DNA of 64,000 nt from Rhodococcus sp. HNM0563 (GCF_012726195.1 NZ_JAASAF010000004.1:310001-374000); one strand, 5' to 3'; positions 9,517 to 18,821 are shown, numbered from the stretch's first letter. Numbers and translations: made by a program. Notes: generated by a model from the letters alone, not told the origin.

Positions 9517-11138
9517 TCGTCGTCTCCAGGCTCGGCGGCGAACGCAGCGTCGTCGGTGCCGGTCCGGCCGAGCGGGATCTCCACAACGACCATCGAGCCG
9601 AGGGACGGCTCGGTGCGCAGACTTCCCCGGTACTTTCTGACCAGCCCGTTGACCAACGCCAGACCGAGCCCGTGGTGATCGGACTTCGTAGAGTAGCCGC
9701 GTGCAGTTGCTCGTGCCAGGGTCTGCGCGGACATGCCCGGTCCACTGTCTGCGACTTCGACGATCATGGTGGTTCCATCCTGCCGTACCCCCACCTCGAC
9801 CCACGGTTCGTCCGAGATGCGCGCAGCGTCGATCGCATTGTCGACGAGATTGCCCACGAGCGTCACCAGGTCGCGAGTGCTCATGATCGAGGTGGAGTCG
9901 AGTGCGGTGTCCTCGGTGATCGTCAGCTCCACACCCCGGTCGGAAGCGTCCGCACTCTTCCCGAGCAACAGCGCGACGAGCGCGGGTTCGCGCACGGCCG
10001 AGGTGAGACGGTCGATGAGCGCCTGCGACATCGCGAGCTCCTCGGTCGCGAAGGCAACCGCGTCGGTGGTTCTGCCGAGTTCGACCATGGTGATGATCGT
10101 GTGCAACCGGTTGGCGGATTCGTGGGCTTGCGCGCGCAGTGAATCGGCGAAACCCTTCACCGCGTCGAGTTCACCGAGCACACTTCGCAGCTCCGTGTGG
10201 TCACGCAGCGTCACGACCGTGCCGAGCGTTCGCCCGTCCCACCGCACCGCATCACTGTTGATCAACAGAACGCGGCCCTCCGTGACGTGGACCTCGTCCC
10301 GAACGTCGTGGCGGCTGAGCAGGTCGCGGACCGTCGCGGGCAGAGCATCGAACGGCACCGGACCGGTGCGCGGCAGATCGAGAAGCCGCCGTGCCTCGTC
10401 GTTGACCACATCGATCCGCGGTCGCGACGACTCGAAATCGAATACGAGCAACCCTTCACTGATCGAATGCAGTACAGCGTCGTGATGCTCGTAGAGGGTG
10501 CGGAGCTGCCGCGCATCGAGGCCCAACGTCTGCCGGCGGAACCGGCGGGCGATGAGATACGCGCCGACAGCCGACACCGCAACTCCCGCCGCAACCACTC
10601 CGAGGATCGTGGGTAGCCCTGCGACGAACTCTTCCCAGATGTGGGTACGCGTCACCCCGACGGACACGAAGCCGACGAGGTCGTCCGCCTCGTCGTAGAC
10701 GGGCGCGACGGCGCGGATCGACGGGCCGAGCGAGCCGGTGTATGTCTCGGTGAACGTCGCACCCGCGCGTGCCTGATCCGTGTGGCCCGTGTACGGCCGC
10801 CCGATCTCCTCGGGGGTGGGATGAGTCAACCGGATCTCGTTCATTCCCATGACCACCACGAAATCGACCCCGGTCGACGTGCGAACCTCTTCGGCCCGCA
10901 CCTGCAGGTCGCCGCCCGCGTCATTCGTCGTGATTCCGACAGCGACTTCGGGGAACTGCGCGAAGGTGTCGGCGATCTCGGTCACTTCGCGTCCGGTGGC
11001 GTCATCGGCCTCGCGGCGTTCGTCGAGTACGAACAGGACTCCGGCGACCACGGCCATCACCGTGAACACCACCAGCTGCAGGATCAGCAATTGGCGCGCG
11101 ACGCTCAGAGGGCGGCCGCGACCCGGTCCCGACCTCAT
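9513..11138 (-). CDS. Sensor histidine kinase, CitA/DcuS family
   Basis: A 541-residue membrane sensor. A first membrane segment (about 12-37) is followed by an extracytoplasmic PAS-like sensor (about 38-170, containing TGVDFVVVMGMNEIRLTHPTP), a second membrane segment near 175-200, a cytoplasmic PAS region, the phospho-acceptor His in LRAQAHESANRLHTI, and an HATPase domain (NLVDNAIDAA, then DSGPGM, then HHGLGLALVNGL). The ATG has a good ribosome-binding site (gggaggtcgag). It is coupled to the response regulator by an ATGA overlap and transcribed divergently from the dicarboxylate carrier, so C4-dicarboxylates are the likely signal. The signal assignment is inference from family and context. 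Confidence 0.93.
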   Translation of the reverse strand: MRSGPGRGRPLSVARQLLILQLVVFTVMAVVAGVLFVLDERREADDATGREVTEIADTFAQFPEVAVGITTNDAGGDLQVRAEEVRTSTGVDFVVVMGMNEIRLTHPTPEEIGRPYTGHTDQARAGATFTETYTGSLGPSIRAVAPVYDEADDLVGFVSVGVTRTHIWEEFVAGLPTILGVVAAGVAVSAVGAYLIARRFRRQTLGLDARQLRTLYEHHDAVLHSISEGLLVFDFESSRPRIDVVNDEARRLLDLPRTGPVPFDALPATVRDLLSRHDVRDEVHVTEGRVLLINSDAVRWDGRTLGTVVTLRDHTELRSVLGELDAVKGFADSLRAQAHESANRLHTIITMVELGRTTDAVAFATEELAMSQALIDRLTSAVREPALVALLLGKSADASDRGVELTITEDTALDSTSIMSTRDLVTLVGNLVDNAIDAARISDEPWVEVGVRQDGTTMIVEVADSGPGMSAQTLARATARGYSTKSDHHGLGLALVNGLVRKYRGSLRTEPSLGSMVVVEIPLGRTGTDDAAFAAEPGDDE

Positions 11139-11169
11139 CTCGACCTCCCGCCGCGCGTCTTCTCCAAGA

Positions 11170-11194
11170 GTTCACGCGCACGTTCCCCGTGAAC
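11170..11194. promoter_or_regulatory. Inverted repeat in the kinase/dicarboxylate-carrier divergent promoter region
   Basis: The arms gttcacg (11170-11176) and cgtgaac (11188-11194) are perfectly complementary and 11 bases apart. A third gttcac copy lies at about 11239. The site is in the 202-base gap between the divergent kinase and carrier genes, where the CitB-type regulator would be expected to bind. No other gene-like content is seen in this gap. Confidence 0.4.
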
Positions 11195-11340
11195 ACAATG
11201 CACGCAATCTTCTGCGCGCACTGCCCTTCACTCCACCATGTTCACAGTGCGCGTGACTTCGGTCACCCGATTCGACGCCGGTGGAACCTCGATCCGAGCA
11301 GGTTCGTCGCCGACACTGCACCACAACGTGAAAGGCACAC

Positions 11341-12705
11341 ATGAGTATCACCACGCGCGGGGCGAAACACCGCGACCGCACCCACTGGTTGTACATCGGC
11401 GTCATCGTTGCGGTTGTCGCGGGTGTGATCGTCGGATGGCAGGCACCCGAGGCCGGTAAATCGCTCGGTGTGCTCGGCACGATGTTCGTCGATCTGATCA
11501 AGATGATGATCAGCCCGGTGATCTTCTGCACCATCGTGCTCGGCATCGGCTCGGTGCGTGCCGCCGCCAGCGTCGGGCGGATCGGTGGTCTCGCCCTGGC
11601 CTACTTCGTCGGAATGTCCACGGTCGCCCTGGCGATCGGACTCGGCGTCGGGAATCTTCTCGACCCGGGCTCAGGCCTGACGCTCGACCCGGAGACCGCA
11701 GATTCGGGTGCCGCACTCGCCGAGCAGGCGCACGCTGCGGGCGGCACTGCCGAGTTCATCTCGTCGATCATTCCCACGTCGCTGCTGTCGTCGCTCACCG
11801 CGGGCAGTGTGCTTCAGACACTGTTCGTCGCGCTGCTCGTCGGCTTTGCGATCCAGGGCATCGGGAAATCGGGTGAACCGATTCTGCGCGGCGTCGCGCA
11901 TATCCAGAAGCTCGTGTTCAAGATTCTGACGATGATCCTGTGGCTCGCACCGATCGGAGCATTCGGCGCAATCGCCAATGTGGTCGGGCAGACGGGGCTG
12001 AACGCAGTCGTGCAGTTGGGTGCGTTGATGCTCGCGTTCTACCTCACGTGCCTGGTGTTCGTGTTCGGTGTGCTCGGCTCGCTGCTCAAAGCCGTGGCGG
12101 GAGTCTCGGTGTTCAGACTCGTCCGCTACCTGGCCCGTGAATACCTCTTGATCTTCGCAACGTCGTCGTCGGAGTCCGCGCTGCCGCGTCTGATCGCCAA
12201 GATGGAGCATCTCGGCGTCGAGCGCACCACCGTCGGTGTCGTCGTGCCCACTGGGTATTCGTTCAACCTCGACGGAACCGCCATCTACCTGACGATGGCC
12301 GCGCTGTTCGTCGCCGATGCCATGGGAAGTCCGCTCACGTTGTCGGAGCAGGTCTCGTTGCTGGTGTTCATGGTGATCGCCTCGAAGGGCGCGGCCGGGG
12401 TCACCGGCGCCGGTCTTGCGACGCTGGCCGGTGGCCTACAGAGCCACCGCCCCGACCTGCTCGACGGTGTCGGTCTGATCGTGGGTGTCGACCGCTTCAT
12501 GTCGGAAGCGCGCGCGGTCACCAATTTCTCCGGCAACGCTGTCGCGACGCTGCTGATCGGCACGTGGACACGCTCGGTCGACCGCGATCGAGTGGACGAG
12601 GTGCTCTCGGGTCGGCTGCCGTTCGACGAGAACATGCTCGGAGACGACGACGGCATGCCCCGGCCGCCCGAAGAACCGTCCCGGCTCCAGAAAGTGTCTG
12701 TCTGA
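11341..12705 (+). CDS. dctA: C4-dicarboxylate:cation symporter (DctA/SDF family)
   Basis: A 454-residue polytopic carrier of the dicarboxylate/amino-acid:cation symporter family. Signature stretches are visible: the serine-rich hairpin ATSSSESALPRL, the substrate-binding TGYSFNLDGTAIYLT, and NFSGNAVATLL near the C-terminus. The family takes up succinate, fumarate and malate, some members glutamate or aspartate, with protons or sodium. The ATG lies six bases after gtgaaagg. The gene is divergent from the CitA/CitB-type two-component pair, which supports dicarboxylates rather than amino acids as substrate. A strong hairpin follows the stop. Confidence 0.92.
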   Translation: MSITTRGAKHRDRTHWLYIGVIVAVVAGVIVGWQAPEAGKSLGVLGTMFVDLIKMMISPVIFCTIVLGIGSVRAAASVGRIGGLALAYFVGMSTVALAIGLGVGNLLDPGSGLTLDPETADSGAALAEQAHAAGGTAEFISSIIPTSLLSSLTAGSVLQTLFVALLVGFAIQGIGKSGEPILRGVAHIQKLVFKILTMILWLAPIGAFGAIANVVGQTGLNAVVQLGALMLAFYLTCLVFVFGVLGSLLKAVAGVSVFRLVRYLAREYLLIFATSSSESALPRLIAKMEHLGVERTTVGVVVPTGYSFNLDGTAIYLTMAALFVADAMGSPLTLSEQVSLLVFMVIASKGAAGVTGAGLATLAGGLQSHRPDLLDGVGLIVGVDRFMSEARAVTNFSGNAVATLLIGTWTRSVDRDRVDEVLSGRLPFDENMLGDDDGMPRPPEEPSRLQKVSV

Positions 12706-12720
12706 GCTTTCCTGAACCTG

Positions 12721-12769
12721 GTGCCCGGCCGGTCATCTTCTCTCCGAGGGAAGAAGGCAGGCCGGGCAC
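12721..12769. terminator. Hairpin between dctA and glutathione peroxidase
   Basis: The arms gtgcccggcc (12721-12730) and ggccgggcac (12760-12769) match perfectly, with a second inner stem (cttct/agaag). It lies 15 bases after the dctA stop and 14 before the next start. It has no T-run, as is usual for actinobacterial intrinsic terminators. Confidence 0.7.
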
Positions 12770-12783
12770 GATAGCTTGGTCGT

Positions 12784-13278
12784 ATGACCACGCCTCTGCA
12801 GAACATCACCATCAACACCCTCTCCGGTGAACCCACCAGCCTCGGTGCGTGGGACGGCCATGCCCTCCTCGTCGTCAACGTCGCATCCAAGTGCGGCCTC
12901 ACGCCGCAGTACACCGTGCTCGAACAGCTCGCGAAGGACTATGCCGACCGCGGGCTGTTCGTCATCGGTGTTCCGTGCAACCAATTCATGGGTCAGGAAC
13001 CCGGCACCGCCGAGGAGATCCAGGAGTTCTGCTCGACCACCTACGGCGTCACGTTCCCGCTGCTCGAGAAGATCGAGGTCAACGGCGAGAACCGGCACCC
13101 GCTGTACGCCGAGTTGACGAAGCAGGCCGACGCGAGCGGCGAAGCCGGTGACATCCAGTGGAACTTCGAGAAGTTCCTGATCGCGCCCGACGGTACGGTC
13201 GTGAACCGCTTCCGTCCCCGCACCGAACCCGATGCACCCGAAGTGATCGACGCTCTCGAAGAGATCCTGCCCGCCTGA
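12784..13278 (+). CDS. Glutathione peroxidase-family thiol peroxidase
   Basis: The 164-residue length is normal for bacterial GPx-like enzymes. The peroxidatic residue is Cys37 in VASKCGLT, not selenocysteine; the Gln lies in PCNQFMGQEPGT and the Trp in IQWNFEKF, completing the Cys-Gln-Trp(-Asn) active site. Such Cys-type enzymes reduce peroxides with thioredoxin; mycothiol-dependent variants are conceivable here. A second Cys in EEIQEFCSTTYG is a candidate resolving residue. The protein has no signal peptide and should be cytosolic. It is followed 47 bases later by bluB on the same strand. Confidence 0.92.
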   Translation: MTTPLQNITINTLSGEPTSLGAWDGHALLVVNVASKCGLTPQYTVLEQLAKDYADRGLFVIGVPCNQFMGQEPGTAEEIQEFCSTTYGVTFPLLEKIEVNGENRHPLYAELTKQADASGEAGDIQWNFEKFLIAPDGTVVNRFRPRTEPDAPEVIDALEEILPA

Positions 13279-13325
13279 AGACCGGCCTGCCGCGACAGAC
13301 CAGAACAGAACAGAGCACGAGAAAC

Positions 13326-13997
13326 ATGTTTTCGACCGAGGCGCGCGACGCGCTGTACGACATCATCCGCATGCGCCGTGACGTGCGCGCCGAGTTCAAC
13401 GGTGACGTGATCTCCGAGGACGTGCTGTGGCGCGTCCTCGGTGCTGCCCACCACGCGCCGAGCGTCGGCAACACCCAACCATGGGACTTCGTGGTCGTGC
13501 AGGACCGGCAACGTCTCGCGCAGTTCGCCGAGCATGTGGCCGGGCGCCGTCAGGCTTTCGCCGACTCGTTGCCCGAAGACCGCAAGGGCACCTTCGACCC
13601 GATCAAGGTCGAGGGGATCGTCGAGTCCGGAACCGGCATCGTCGTCACCTATGACCCGGAGCGCGGCGGCAAGCACATCCTCGGCCGCCACACCATCGAC
13701 GAATCGGGTCTGTTCTCCGCGGTGCTCGCGATCCAGAATCTCTGGCTCGCGGCGACAGCGGAGGGGCTCGGTGTGGGCTGGGTGTCGTTCTACGAGGAGC
13801 CGTTCCTCGCAGATTTCGTCGGTGTCTCCGGTCCCGTCCGGCCCATCGCGTGGCTGTGCGTCGGACCGGTCACCGCGTTGCAGGAGGTCCCCGATCTCGA
13901 GCGGTTCGGCTGGCGCAGCGGACGGGAACTCACCGATGCGGTGCACCGCGACACGTTCGCGGGTGCTGCGTTCGAACCGGACGTCGCAGACGCCTGA
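13326..13997 (+). CDS. bluB: 5,6-dimethylbenzimidazole synthase BluB (nitroreductase fold)
   Basis: A 223-residue flavoprotein of the nitroreductase superfamily. BluB-typical stretches are RRDVRAEF near the N-terminus, AAHHAPSVGNTQPWDF, the LGRHTIDESGLFSAVLAIQNLWLAA region and GVGWVSFYEE. BluB cannibalises reduced FMN with oxygen to make dimethylbenzimidazole, the lower ligand of vitamin B12. The ATG at 13326 matches the family N-terminus; extending upstream would overlap the peroxidase gene. No other cobalamin gene is in the window. A related nitroreductase with another role cannot be excluded. Confidence 0.85.
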   Translation: MFSTEARDALYDIIRMRRDVRAEFNGDVISEDVLWRVLGAAHHAPSVGNTQPWDFVVVQDRQRLAQFAEHVAGRRQAFADSLPEDRKGTFDPIKVEGIVESGTGIVVTYDPERGGKHILGRHTIDESGLFSAVLAIQNLWLAATAEGLGVGWVSFYEEPFLADFVGVSGPVRPIAWLCVGPVTALQEVPDLERFGWRSGRELTDAVHRDTFAGAAFEPDVADA

Positions 13998-14014
13998 CAG
14001 CCGACATCCCTACC

Positions 14015-14056
14015 GACAGCGGCGGCCGGCACCCACGGGTGCCGGCCGCCGCTGTC
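14015..14056. terminator. Perfect 20-bp palindrome, bidirectional terminator
   Basis: Two 20-base arms (14015-14034 and 14037-14056, beginning gacagcggcgg) are perfectly complementary around a 2-base centre. It lies between bluB and the convergent FadH-like gene, 17 bases from one stop and 8 from the other. Confidence 0.85.
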
Positions 14057-14064
14057 GATGCTCG

Positions 14065-16191
14065 TCAGAGTTCGGTTGCGACCTTCCATGCCGAGTGGAT
14101 GGCACCTTCGATGTAGTCGACGCTGCCTGCGTCCCCGACCACGCGCACATCCAGGCCCGAATCGGCCAGTTGGTCGGCCAGCGGTGCCGCGGCCGACACA
14201 CCGGACGCGACGATGACCATGCTGGCGCGAGCAGACTTCGTCTCGCCGTCGACGGTGAACTCCACCGTCTTCGGCGTGATCCGCTCGACAGTGGCGTTGC
14301 GGTGCACCTGCACGCCGATCTCACGAGCATGCTTTGCGGCGGTCCACCGGCGCGGCATCGCCATCGGAACACCGAGCTGCTGCCCTTCGGCGAGCAGCGT
14401 CACGCGGCTACCGCGCTCGGCCATGAACTCGGCCAGCTCGAGTCCGACGAGCGAGCCACCGATCACGACGACGTCCTTGGCCATCGGCAGGAACTTCAGG
14501 AACCGGGTGCTGAGGCTGCGGGTCCGTTCGGCGCTGGTGGTGATGCGTGCCAGTTTGCCGAGCTTGCCCATGATGCGCAGGAACAGTGCCTGATCGGAGA
14601 CGTCGCCCGTGCCCGTCATGAGGGCCCGCATGCTGTCGCCGGTGTGCACGTGTGGCAGGTTGCCGCCGGGAACGGTCGGACGTTCTCGCACTGCACCAGT
14701 CGCGACGATCACCACATCCGGGTTCAGTGCACGCACGGACGCGGCGGTCGCCTCTGTGTTCAGGCGCACGTCGATGCCGAGCCGGGTGACTTCCTGCGCT
14801 TGCCACTTCAGCATGCGTCCGTTGTCGGGGGTGGTCAGGCTGGAGAACCACATCGTGCCGCCCAGCCGGTCCGCCTTGTCGAGGACCGTCACCCGGTGTC
14901 CGCGTTCGGTGGCGACCCGCGCTGCCTCCAGACCGCCCGGCCCGGCGCCGATGACCACGACATGCTTGGACGTGGCGCTCCGGACGAACGGCATCAGCGT
15001 CTCGTTGCCGAGCGTGGGGTTGACCGCGCAGATCGGCGTCGCATCCCAGAAGTTCTCCTGAACACACACGTAGCAGTTGATGCACGGGCGGATCTGCTCG
15101 GTCCGGCCCGTCTCGAGCTTGTTCACGAGCTGCGGGTCGGCGAGCAACTGGCGGCCCATCGCAACGAAATCGGTGTGGCCTTCGGCGATCATCTTCTCGC
15201 CGACCTCGGGCAACATGCGTCCGACGGTGATGACCGGGATCGACACCGCACGTTTGATGGCGGCAGCGTTGTCGGTGTAGAAGCCGACCTTGTCGGGCAG
15301 CGGGCCGTCGGTGAAGTTCGCGAAGGCGTTGAGCGCGGTGCCCGTGACGTGGATGGCGTCCGCGCCCGCCTGCTCGAACATGACAGCGGCGGCTGTGGAC
15401 TCCTCGACGGTGAGACCGTCGGTTTCGCCGTATTCCTGGCCGGCCAGACGCACGATCACCGCGAGGTCGTCGCCGACCTCGGCCTTGACCGCGCGGATCA
15501 CCTCGACCGTCAGCCGGGCCCGATTCTCCAGCGACCCGCCGTATTCGTCGGTGCGTTGATTCGAGTACCGGCTCAGGAACCCGCCGAGAACGTAGTTGTG
15601 GGCGACATGGATCTCGACCGCGTCGCCACCAGCAGCCTTCACACGTCCTGCCGCTTCGGCGAACATGCGGATCAGCCACTCGATGTCATCGACGGTGGCC
15701 TCGTGATACGTGGTCTGCTTGCCGCCTTGGATGGCGGCCATCTTCTTCAGTTCCTCGGGCGTGTTGTCGATGAACGCGCTCATGTCGCTCGGTGGCTTCG
15801 GCGTGCTCGGAACGAGCTGTGGCCGATCCTGGACCGTGTCGATACGCGCAACCTTGCCGTGGTGCGTCATCTGCACGCACAGCTTGCTTCCGGCGTCGTG
15901 AACGGCGTCGGCGAGCGCTTTGAGCCCGGGGATGAACCGGTCCTCGGACAGGCCGGGCTCCTTCGTGCTGGCACATCCGGCGGGGTACGCAACTGCGCAG
16001 CATCCGGTGATGATCAGCCCGGTTCCCCCGGCTGCACGAGCGACGAAATGATCGATGTCGCCCTGCTCGATCTCGCCGTCCTCGCAGAGGTTCATGTCCA
16101 TCGCGGGCAGCACCACCCGGTTGTCCAGAGCAATGGGACCGATGGCGCCGGGGGATAGCAGGTTCGGGTAGGTCTGAAGCCGGTTCGTCAC
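14065..16191 (-). CDS. FadH-like NADH:flavin oxidoreductase / 2,4-dienoyl-CoA reductase
   Basis: A 708-residue multidomain flavoprotein. The N-terminal TIM barrel (about 1-365) is of the old-yellow-enzyme type, with active-site context HVAHNYVLGGFLS and the RTDEYGGSLENR motif. An iron-sulfur loop, CINCYVC plus a later Cys in PICAVNP, supplies four cysteines for a [4Fe-4S] cluster. Two dinucleotide-binding folds follow (VVVIGAGPGGLEAARVA for FAD; VVVIGGSLVGLELAEFMAE for NAD(P)H). This matches 2,4-dienoyl-CoA reductase (beta-oxidation of unsaturated acids) and related trimethylamine dehydrogenase-like enzymes. The substrate cannot be fixed from sequence. The start is a GTG with a poor ribosome-binding site. 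Confidence 0.88.
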   Translation of the reverse strand: MTNRLQTYPNLLSPGAIGPIALDNRVVLPAMDMNLCEDGEIEQGDIDHFVARAAGGTGLIITGCCAVAYPAGCASTKEPGLSEDRFIPGLKALADAVHDAGSKLCVQMTHHGKVARIDTVQDRPQLVPSTPKPPSDMSAFIDNTPEELKKMAAIQGGKQTTYHEATVDDIEWLIRMFAEAAGRVKAAGGDAVEIHVAHNYVLGGFLSRYSNQRTDEYGGSLENRARLTVEVIRAVKAEVGDDLAVIVRLAGQEYGETDGLTVEESTAAAVMFEQAGADAIHVTGTALNAFANFTDGPLPDKVGFYTDNAAAIKRAVSIPVITVGRMLPEVGEKMIAEGHTDFVAMGRQLLADPQLVNKLETGRTEQIRPCINCYVCVQENFWDATPICAVNPTLGNETLMPFVRSATSKHVVVIGAGPGGLEAARVATERGHRVTVLDKADRLGGTMWFSSLTTPDNGRMLKWQAQEVTRLGIDVRLNTEATAASVRALNPDVVIVATGAVRERPTVPGGNLPHVHTGDSMRALMTGTGDVSDQALFLRIMGKLGKLARITTSAERTRSLSTRFLKFLPMAKDVVVIGGSLVGLELAEFMAERGSRVTLLAEGQQLGVPMAMPRRWTAAKHAREIGVQVHRNATVERITPKTVEFTVDGETKSARASMVIVASGVSAAAPLADQLADSGLDVRVVGDAGSVDYIEGAIHSAWKVATEL

Positions 16192-16379
16192 GGAAGAAAG
16201 CTATTCCCTGGCAGAAGGGCCGTCGGGAACCGGTCTCGATGAACGAGATGTCGGTCACTCACCGCCGAAGCAGTGCGACCGGTACGCTGTCGAACCCGCC
16301 TGCGGGGTATGCGGCGTGAAACGGACCTTCGCGTAGGTTTCGGCCCCCCGACGTTTTCCGTTCATCCGCATAATGCATC
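16192..16379. other. Divergent intergenic region
   Basis: This 188-base gap lies between the divergently transcribed FadH-like and DUF2334 genes. I see no coding frame or strong repeat. A cataat sequence at about 16369 could be a -10 element for the downstream gene, which would then have almost no leader. Confidence 0.4.
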
Positions 16380-17093
16380 GTGAAAGACATGAGCGGACAA
16401 CTGATCGTGTCGGTCTCGGGGATCAGGGACGCCACACGCGACGTCATCGACGGTTTCGCGCGGGAGATGGACGCCCGCGGTGTGCCGCTGTCGTTGTTCG
16501 TCGCGCCGAGGCTCAAAGATCACTACCGCCTGATCAACGATCCGGAGACCCAGGAGTGGCTGCTCGAACGCCGTGAAGGGGGCGACGCGGTGGTTCTACA
16601 CGGGTACGACCAGGCTGCGACCAAGCGTCGTCGCGCCGAGTTCGCCGCGCTGCCCGAGCACGAAGCCCGTCTGCGTCTGCTCGCGGCCGATCGTGTCCTC
16701 GAAGAGGTCGGACTGCGTACCCGCCTGTTCGCGCCCCCGCGCTGGCTCGCGTCGCCCGGGGCGGTCGCCGCGCTCCCGCACGCCGGGTTCCGTCTCATGG
16801 CCGACATCGCAGGCATCCGCGATCTCGAACGTGACACCGTCGCCAAATCCCGCGTCTACGGGATCGGGGACGGCGCGAAGACCGAACCGTGGTGGTGTCG
16901 CGCCATGGTGATCGGGGCAGGGCGCGTTGCCCGTCGTGGTGAACTGCTGCGCGTCGCGATCTCGGGGGCGCACCTGGCAAAGCCCGGGCCCCGGCAGGCG
17001 ATGCTCGACGCGGTCGACCTCGCGCTGCATCACGGTGCCGAGCCCAGCGTCTACCGTTGGCAGCGCACCGTATTCGATCGCAGTGTGGCCTGA
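16380..17093 (+). CDS. DUF2334 polysaccharide-deacetylase-like protein
   Basis: A protein of 237 residues from the GTG at 16380 (an ATG three codons later is equally possible). It opens with LIVSVSGIRDATRDV, has the HGYD motif typical of DUF2334, and APPRWLAS downstream. DUF2334 belongs to the carbohydrate esterase 4/deacetylase NodB-like fold. No signal peptide is apparent, so it is probably cytosolic. The substrate is unknown. It lies 66 bases upstream of the FAD-dehydrogenase gene on the same strand. Confidence 0.8.
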   Translation: MKDMSGQLIVSVSGIRDATRDVIDGFAREMDARGVPLSLFVAPRLKDHYRLINDPETQEWLLERREGGDAVVLHGYDQAATKRRRAEFAALPEHEARLRLLAADRVLEEVGLRTRLFAPPRWLASPGAVAALPHAGFRLMADIAGIRDLERDTVAKSRVYGIGDGAKTEPWWCRAMVIGAGRVARRGELLRVAISGAHLAKPGPRQAMLDAVDLALHHGAEPSVYRWQRTVFDRSVA

Positions 17094-17159
17094 CGTCGTT
17101 CGGGACGATCGCCGGACTCGCATCCCATCGGGTGCTACCGGTCGGTAGGCTTTCCGTCC

Positions 17160-18800
17160 ATGGACGCAGACGTGATCGTGGTGGGCGCGGGTCTCGCAGG
17201 ATTGGTTGCAGCGGGGGAGTTGATCGACGCGGGCCGCACGGTGCTGCTCGTCGATCAAGAGAATTCGAACAACTTAGGAGGACAGGCGTTCTGGTCTTTC
17301 GGCGGACTGTTCTTCGTCGACAGCCCTGATCAGCGTCGCCTGGGGATCAAGGACTCGTACGAACTTGCCCTCCAGGACTGGATGGGTACCGCAGGTTTCG
17401 ACCGCGACGACGAGGACCGGTGGCCGCGCCGCTGGGCGCAGGCCTACGTCGAGTTCGCGGCGGGCGAGAAGTACGCGTGGCTCCGGGCTCGGGGTCTGAA
17501 GATCTTCCCGATGGTCAACTGGGCCGAGCGCGGCGGTTACGACGCTGGCGGCCACGGCAATTCAGTTCCGCGCTTCCACATCACGTGGGGAACCGGACCG
17601 GCGCTCGTCGAGGTCTTCGCGCGCAAGGTGCGCGACGGTGTCGACCGCGGGCTGGTGACGCTGAAGCACCGGCATCAGGTGGATGAGCTGGTGGTGACGG
17701 GCGGCGCGGTCACCGGTGTGCGCGGCACGATCCTCGAACCGACCACTGCCGCGCGCGGCGTGAAGTCGTCGCGGACCGCCGTCGGCGACTTCGAATTCTC
17801 CGCCGGCGCCGTCATCGTCACCTCCGGCGGCATCGGCGGCAACTACGACCTCGTGAAGAAGAACTGGCCGAAACGATTGGGCGCGCCGCCGAAGCACATG
17901 CTCACCGGGGTACCCGCGCATGTCGACGGCAGAATGCTGGAGATCACGGAGAACGCAGGCGGCAACGTCGTCAACCGCGACCGCATGTGGCACTACACCG
18001 AGGGCATCACCAACTACGATCCCGTGTGGCCGAACCACGGCATCCGCATCCTGCCCGGACCGTCGTCGCTGTGGCTCGACGCCACCGGAAAGAGACTCCC
18101 GGTGCCGTTGTTCCCCGGCTTCGACACACTCGGCACACTCGAACACATCGTGGGTACCGGCCACGATCACACCTGGTTCGTTCTGGACCAGAAGATCATC
18201 GAGAAGGAGTTCGGGCTCTCCGGCTCGGAGCAGAACCCCGATTTGACCGGTCGTGACATCCGACTGCTGTTGCAGCGCGTGAAGTCCGGCGCCCCCGGTC
18301 CGGTCGAGGCGTTCAAGGAACGCGGCGTCGACTTCGTGGTGCGCGACAACCTCGCCGATCTCGTCGCAGGCATGAACGAACTCACCCCCGACGCGCCGCT
18401 GGACTACGCGACGGTGCGGTCGGTGGTCGAGGCCCGCGACCGCGAGATCGCCAACAAGTACACGAAGGACCTGCAGGTCGCGGCCCTGAGGGCAGCGCGC
18501 GCCTACAAGCCCGACCGCATCGCGCGGATTGCCTCACCGCACCGGATCCTCGATCCGAAGGCCGGGCCGCTCATCGCCGTCAAACTGCACTTGCTCACCC
18601 GCAAGACGCTCGGTGGACTGGAAACCGACCTGTCGTCGCGGGTGCTCAAAGCCGATGGCTCGGTGTTCGATGGTCTGTTCGCTGCAGGTGAGGTCGCGGG
18701 CTTCGGTGGCGGCGGCGTCCACGGTTACCGTGCGCTCGAGGGCACATTCCTCGGTGGTTGCATCTTCTCAGGCCGGGCGGCGGGTCGCGCCGCCCGGTGA
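17160..18800 (+). CDS. FAD-binding dehydrogenase (KstD/fumarate-reductase flavoprotein family)
   Basis: A 546-residue flavoprotein. The N-terminal Rossmann motif is VIVVGAGLAGLVAAGELIDAG, followed by LGGQAFWSFGG for FAD. HGNSVPRFHITWGTGPALVE and a C-terminal GEVAGFGGGGVHGYRALEG are typical of the group annotated as FAD-binding dehydrogenases related to 3-ketosteroid-delta-1-dehydrogenase. It corresponds by context to M. tuberculosis Rv0785, next to an Rv0786c-like hydrolase and purS. The physiological substrate is not known; steroid-type activity is only a family-level guess. Confidence 0.88.
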   Translation: MDADVIVVGAGLAGLVAAGELIDAGRTVLLVDQENSNNLGGQAFWSFGGLFFVDSPDQRRLGIKDSYELALQDWMGTAGFDRDDEDRWPRRWAQAYVEFAAGEKYAWLRARGLKIFPMVNWAERGGYDAGGHGNSVPRFHITWGTGPALVEVFARKVRDGVDRGLVTLKHRHQVDELVVTGGAVTGVRGTILEPTTAARGVKSSRTAVGDFEFSAGAVIVTSGGIGGNYDLVKKNWPKRLGAPPKHMLTGVPAHVDGRMLEITENAGGNVVNRDRMWHYTEGITNYDPVWPNHGIRILPGPSSLWLDATGKRLPVPLFPGFDTLGTLEHIVGTGHDHTWFVLDQKIIEKEFGLSGSEQNPDLTGRDIRLLLQRVKSGAPGPVEAFKERGVDFVVRDNLADLVAGMNELTPDAPLDYATVRSVVEARDREIANKYTKDLQVAALRAARAYKPDRIARIASPHRILDPKAGPLIAVKLHLLTRKTLGGLETDLSSRVLKADGSVFDGLFAAGEVAGFGGGGVHGYRALEGTFLGGCIFSGRAAGRAAR

Positions 18801-18821
18801 CCGCCCCGGCCGGGTGCTTCG

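Noticed and set aside
13441-16158. Long 905-codon open frame on the plus strand
   Set aside because: It lies opposite the FadH-like gene; its translation is Arg/His/Asp-rich low complexity with no domain, typical of antisense frames in high-GC DNA.
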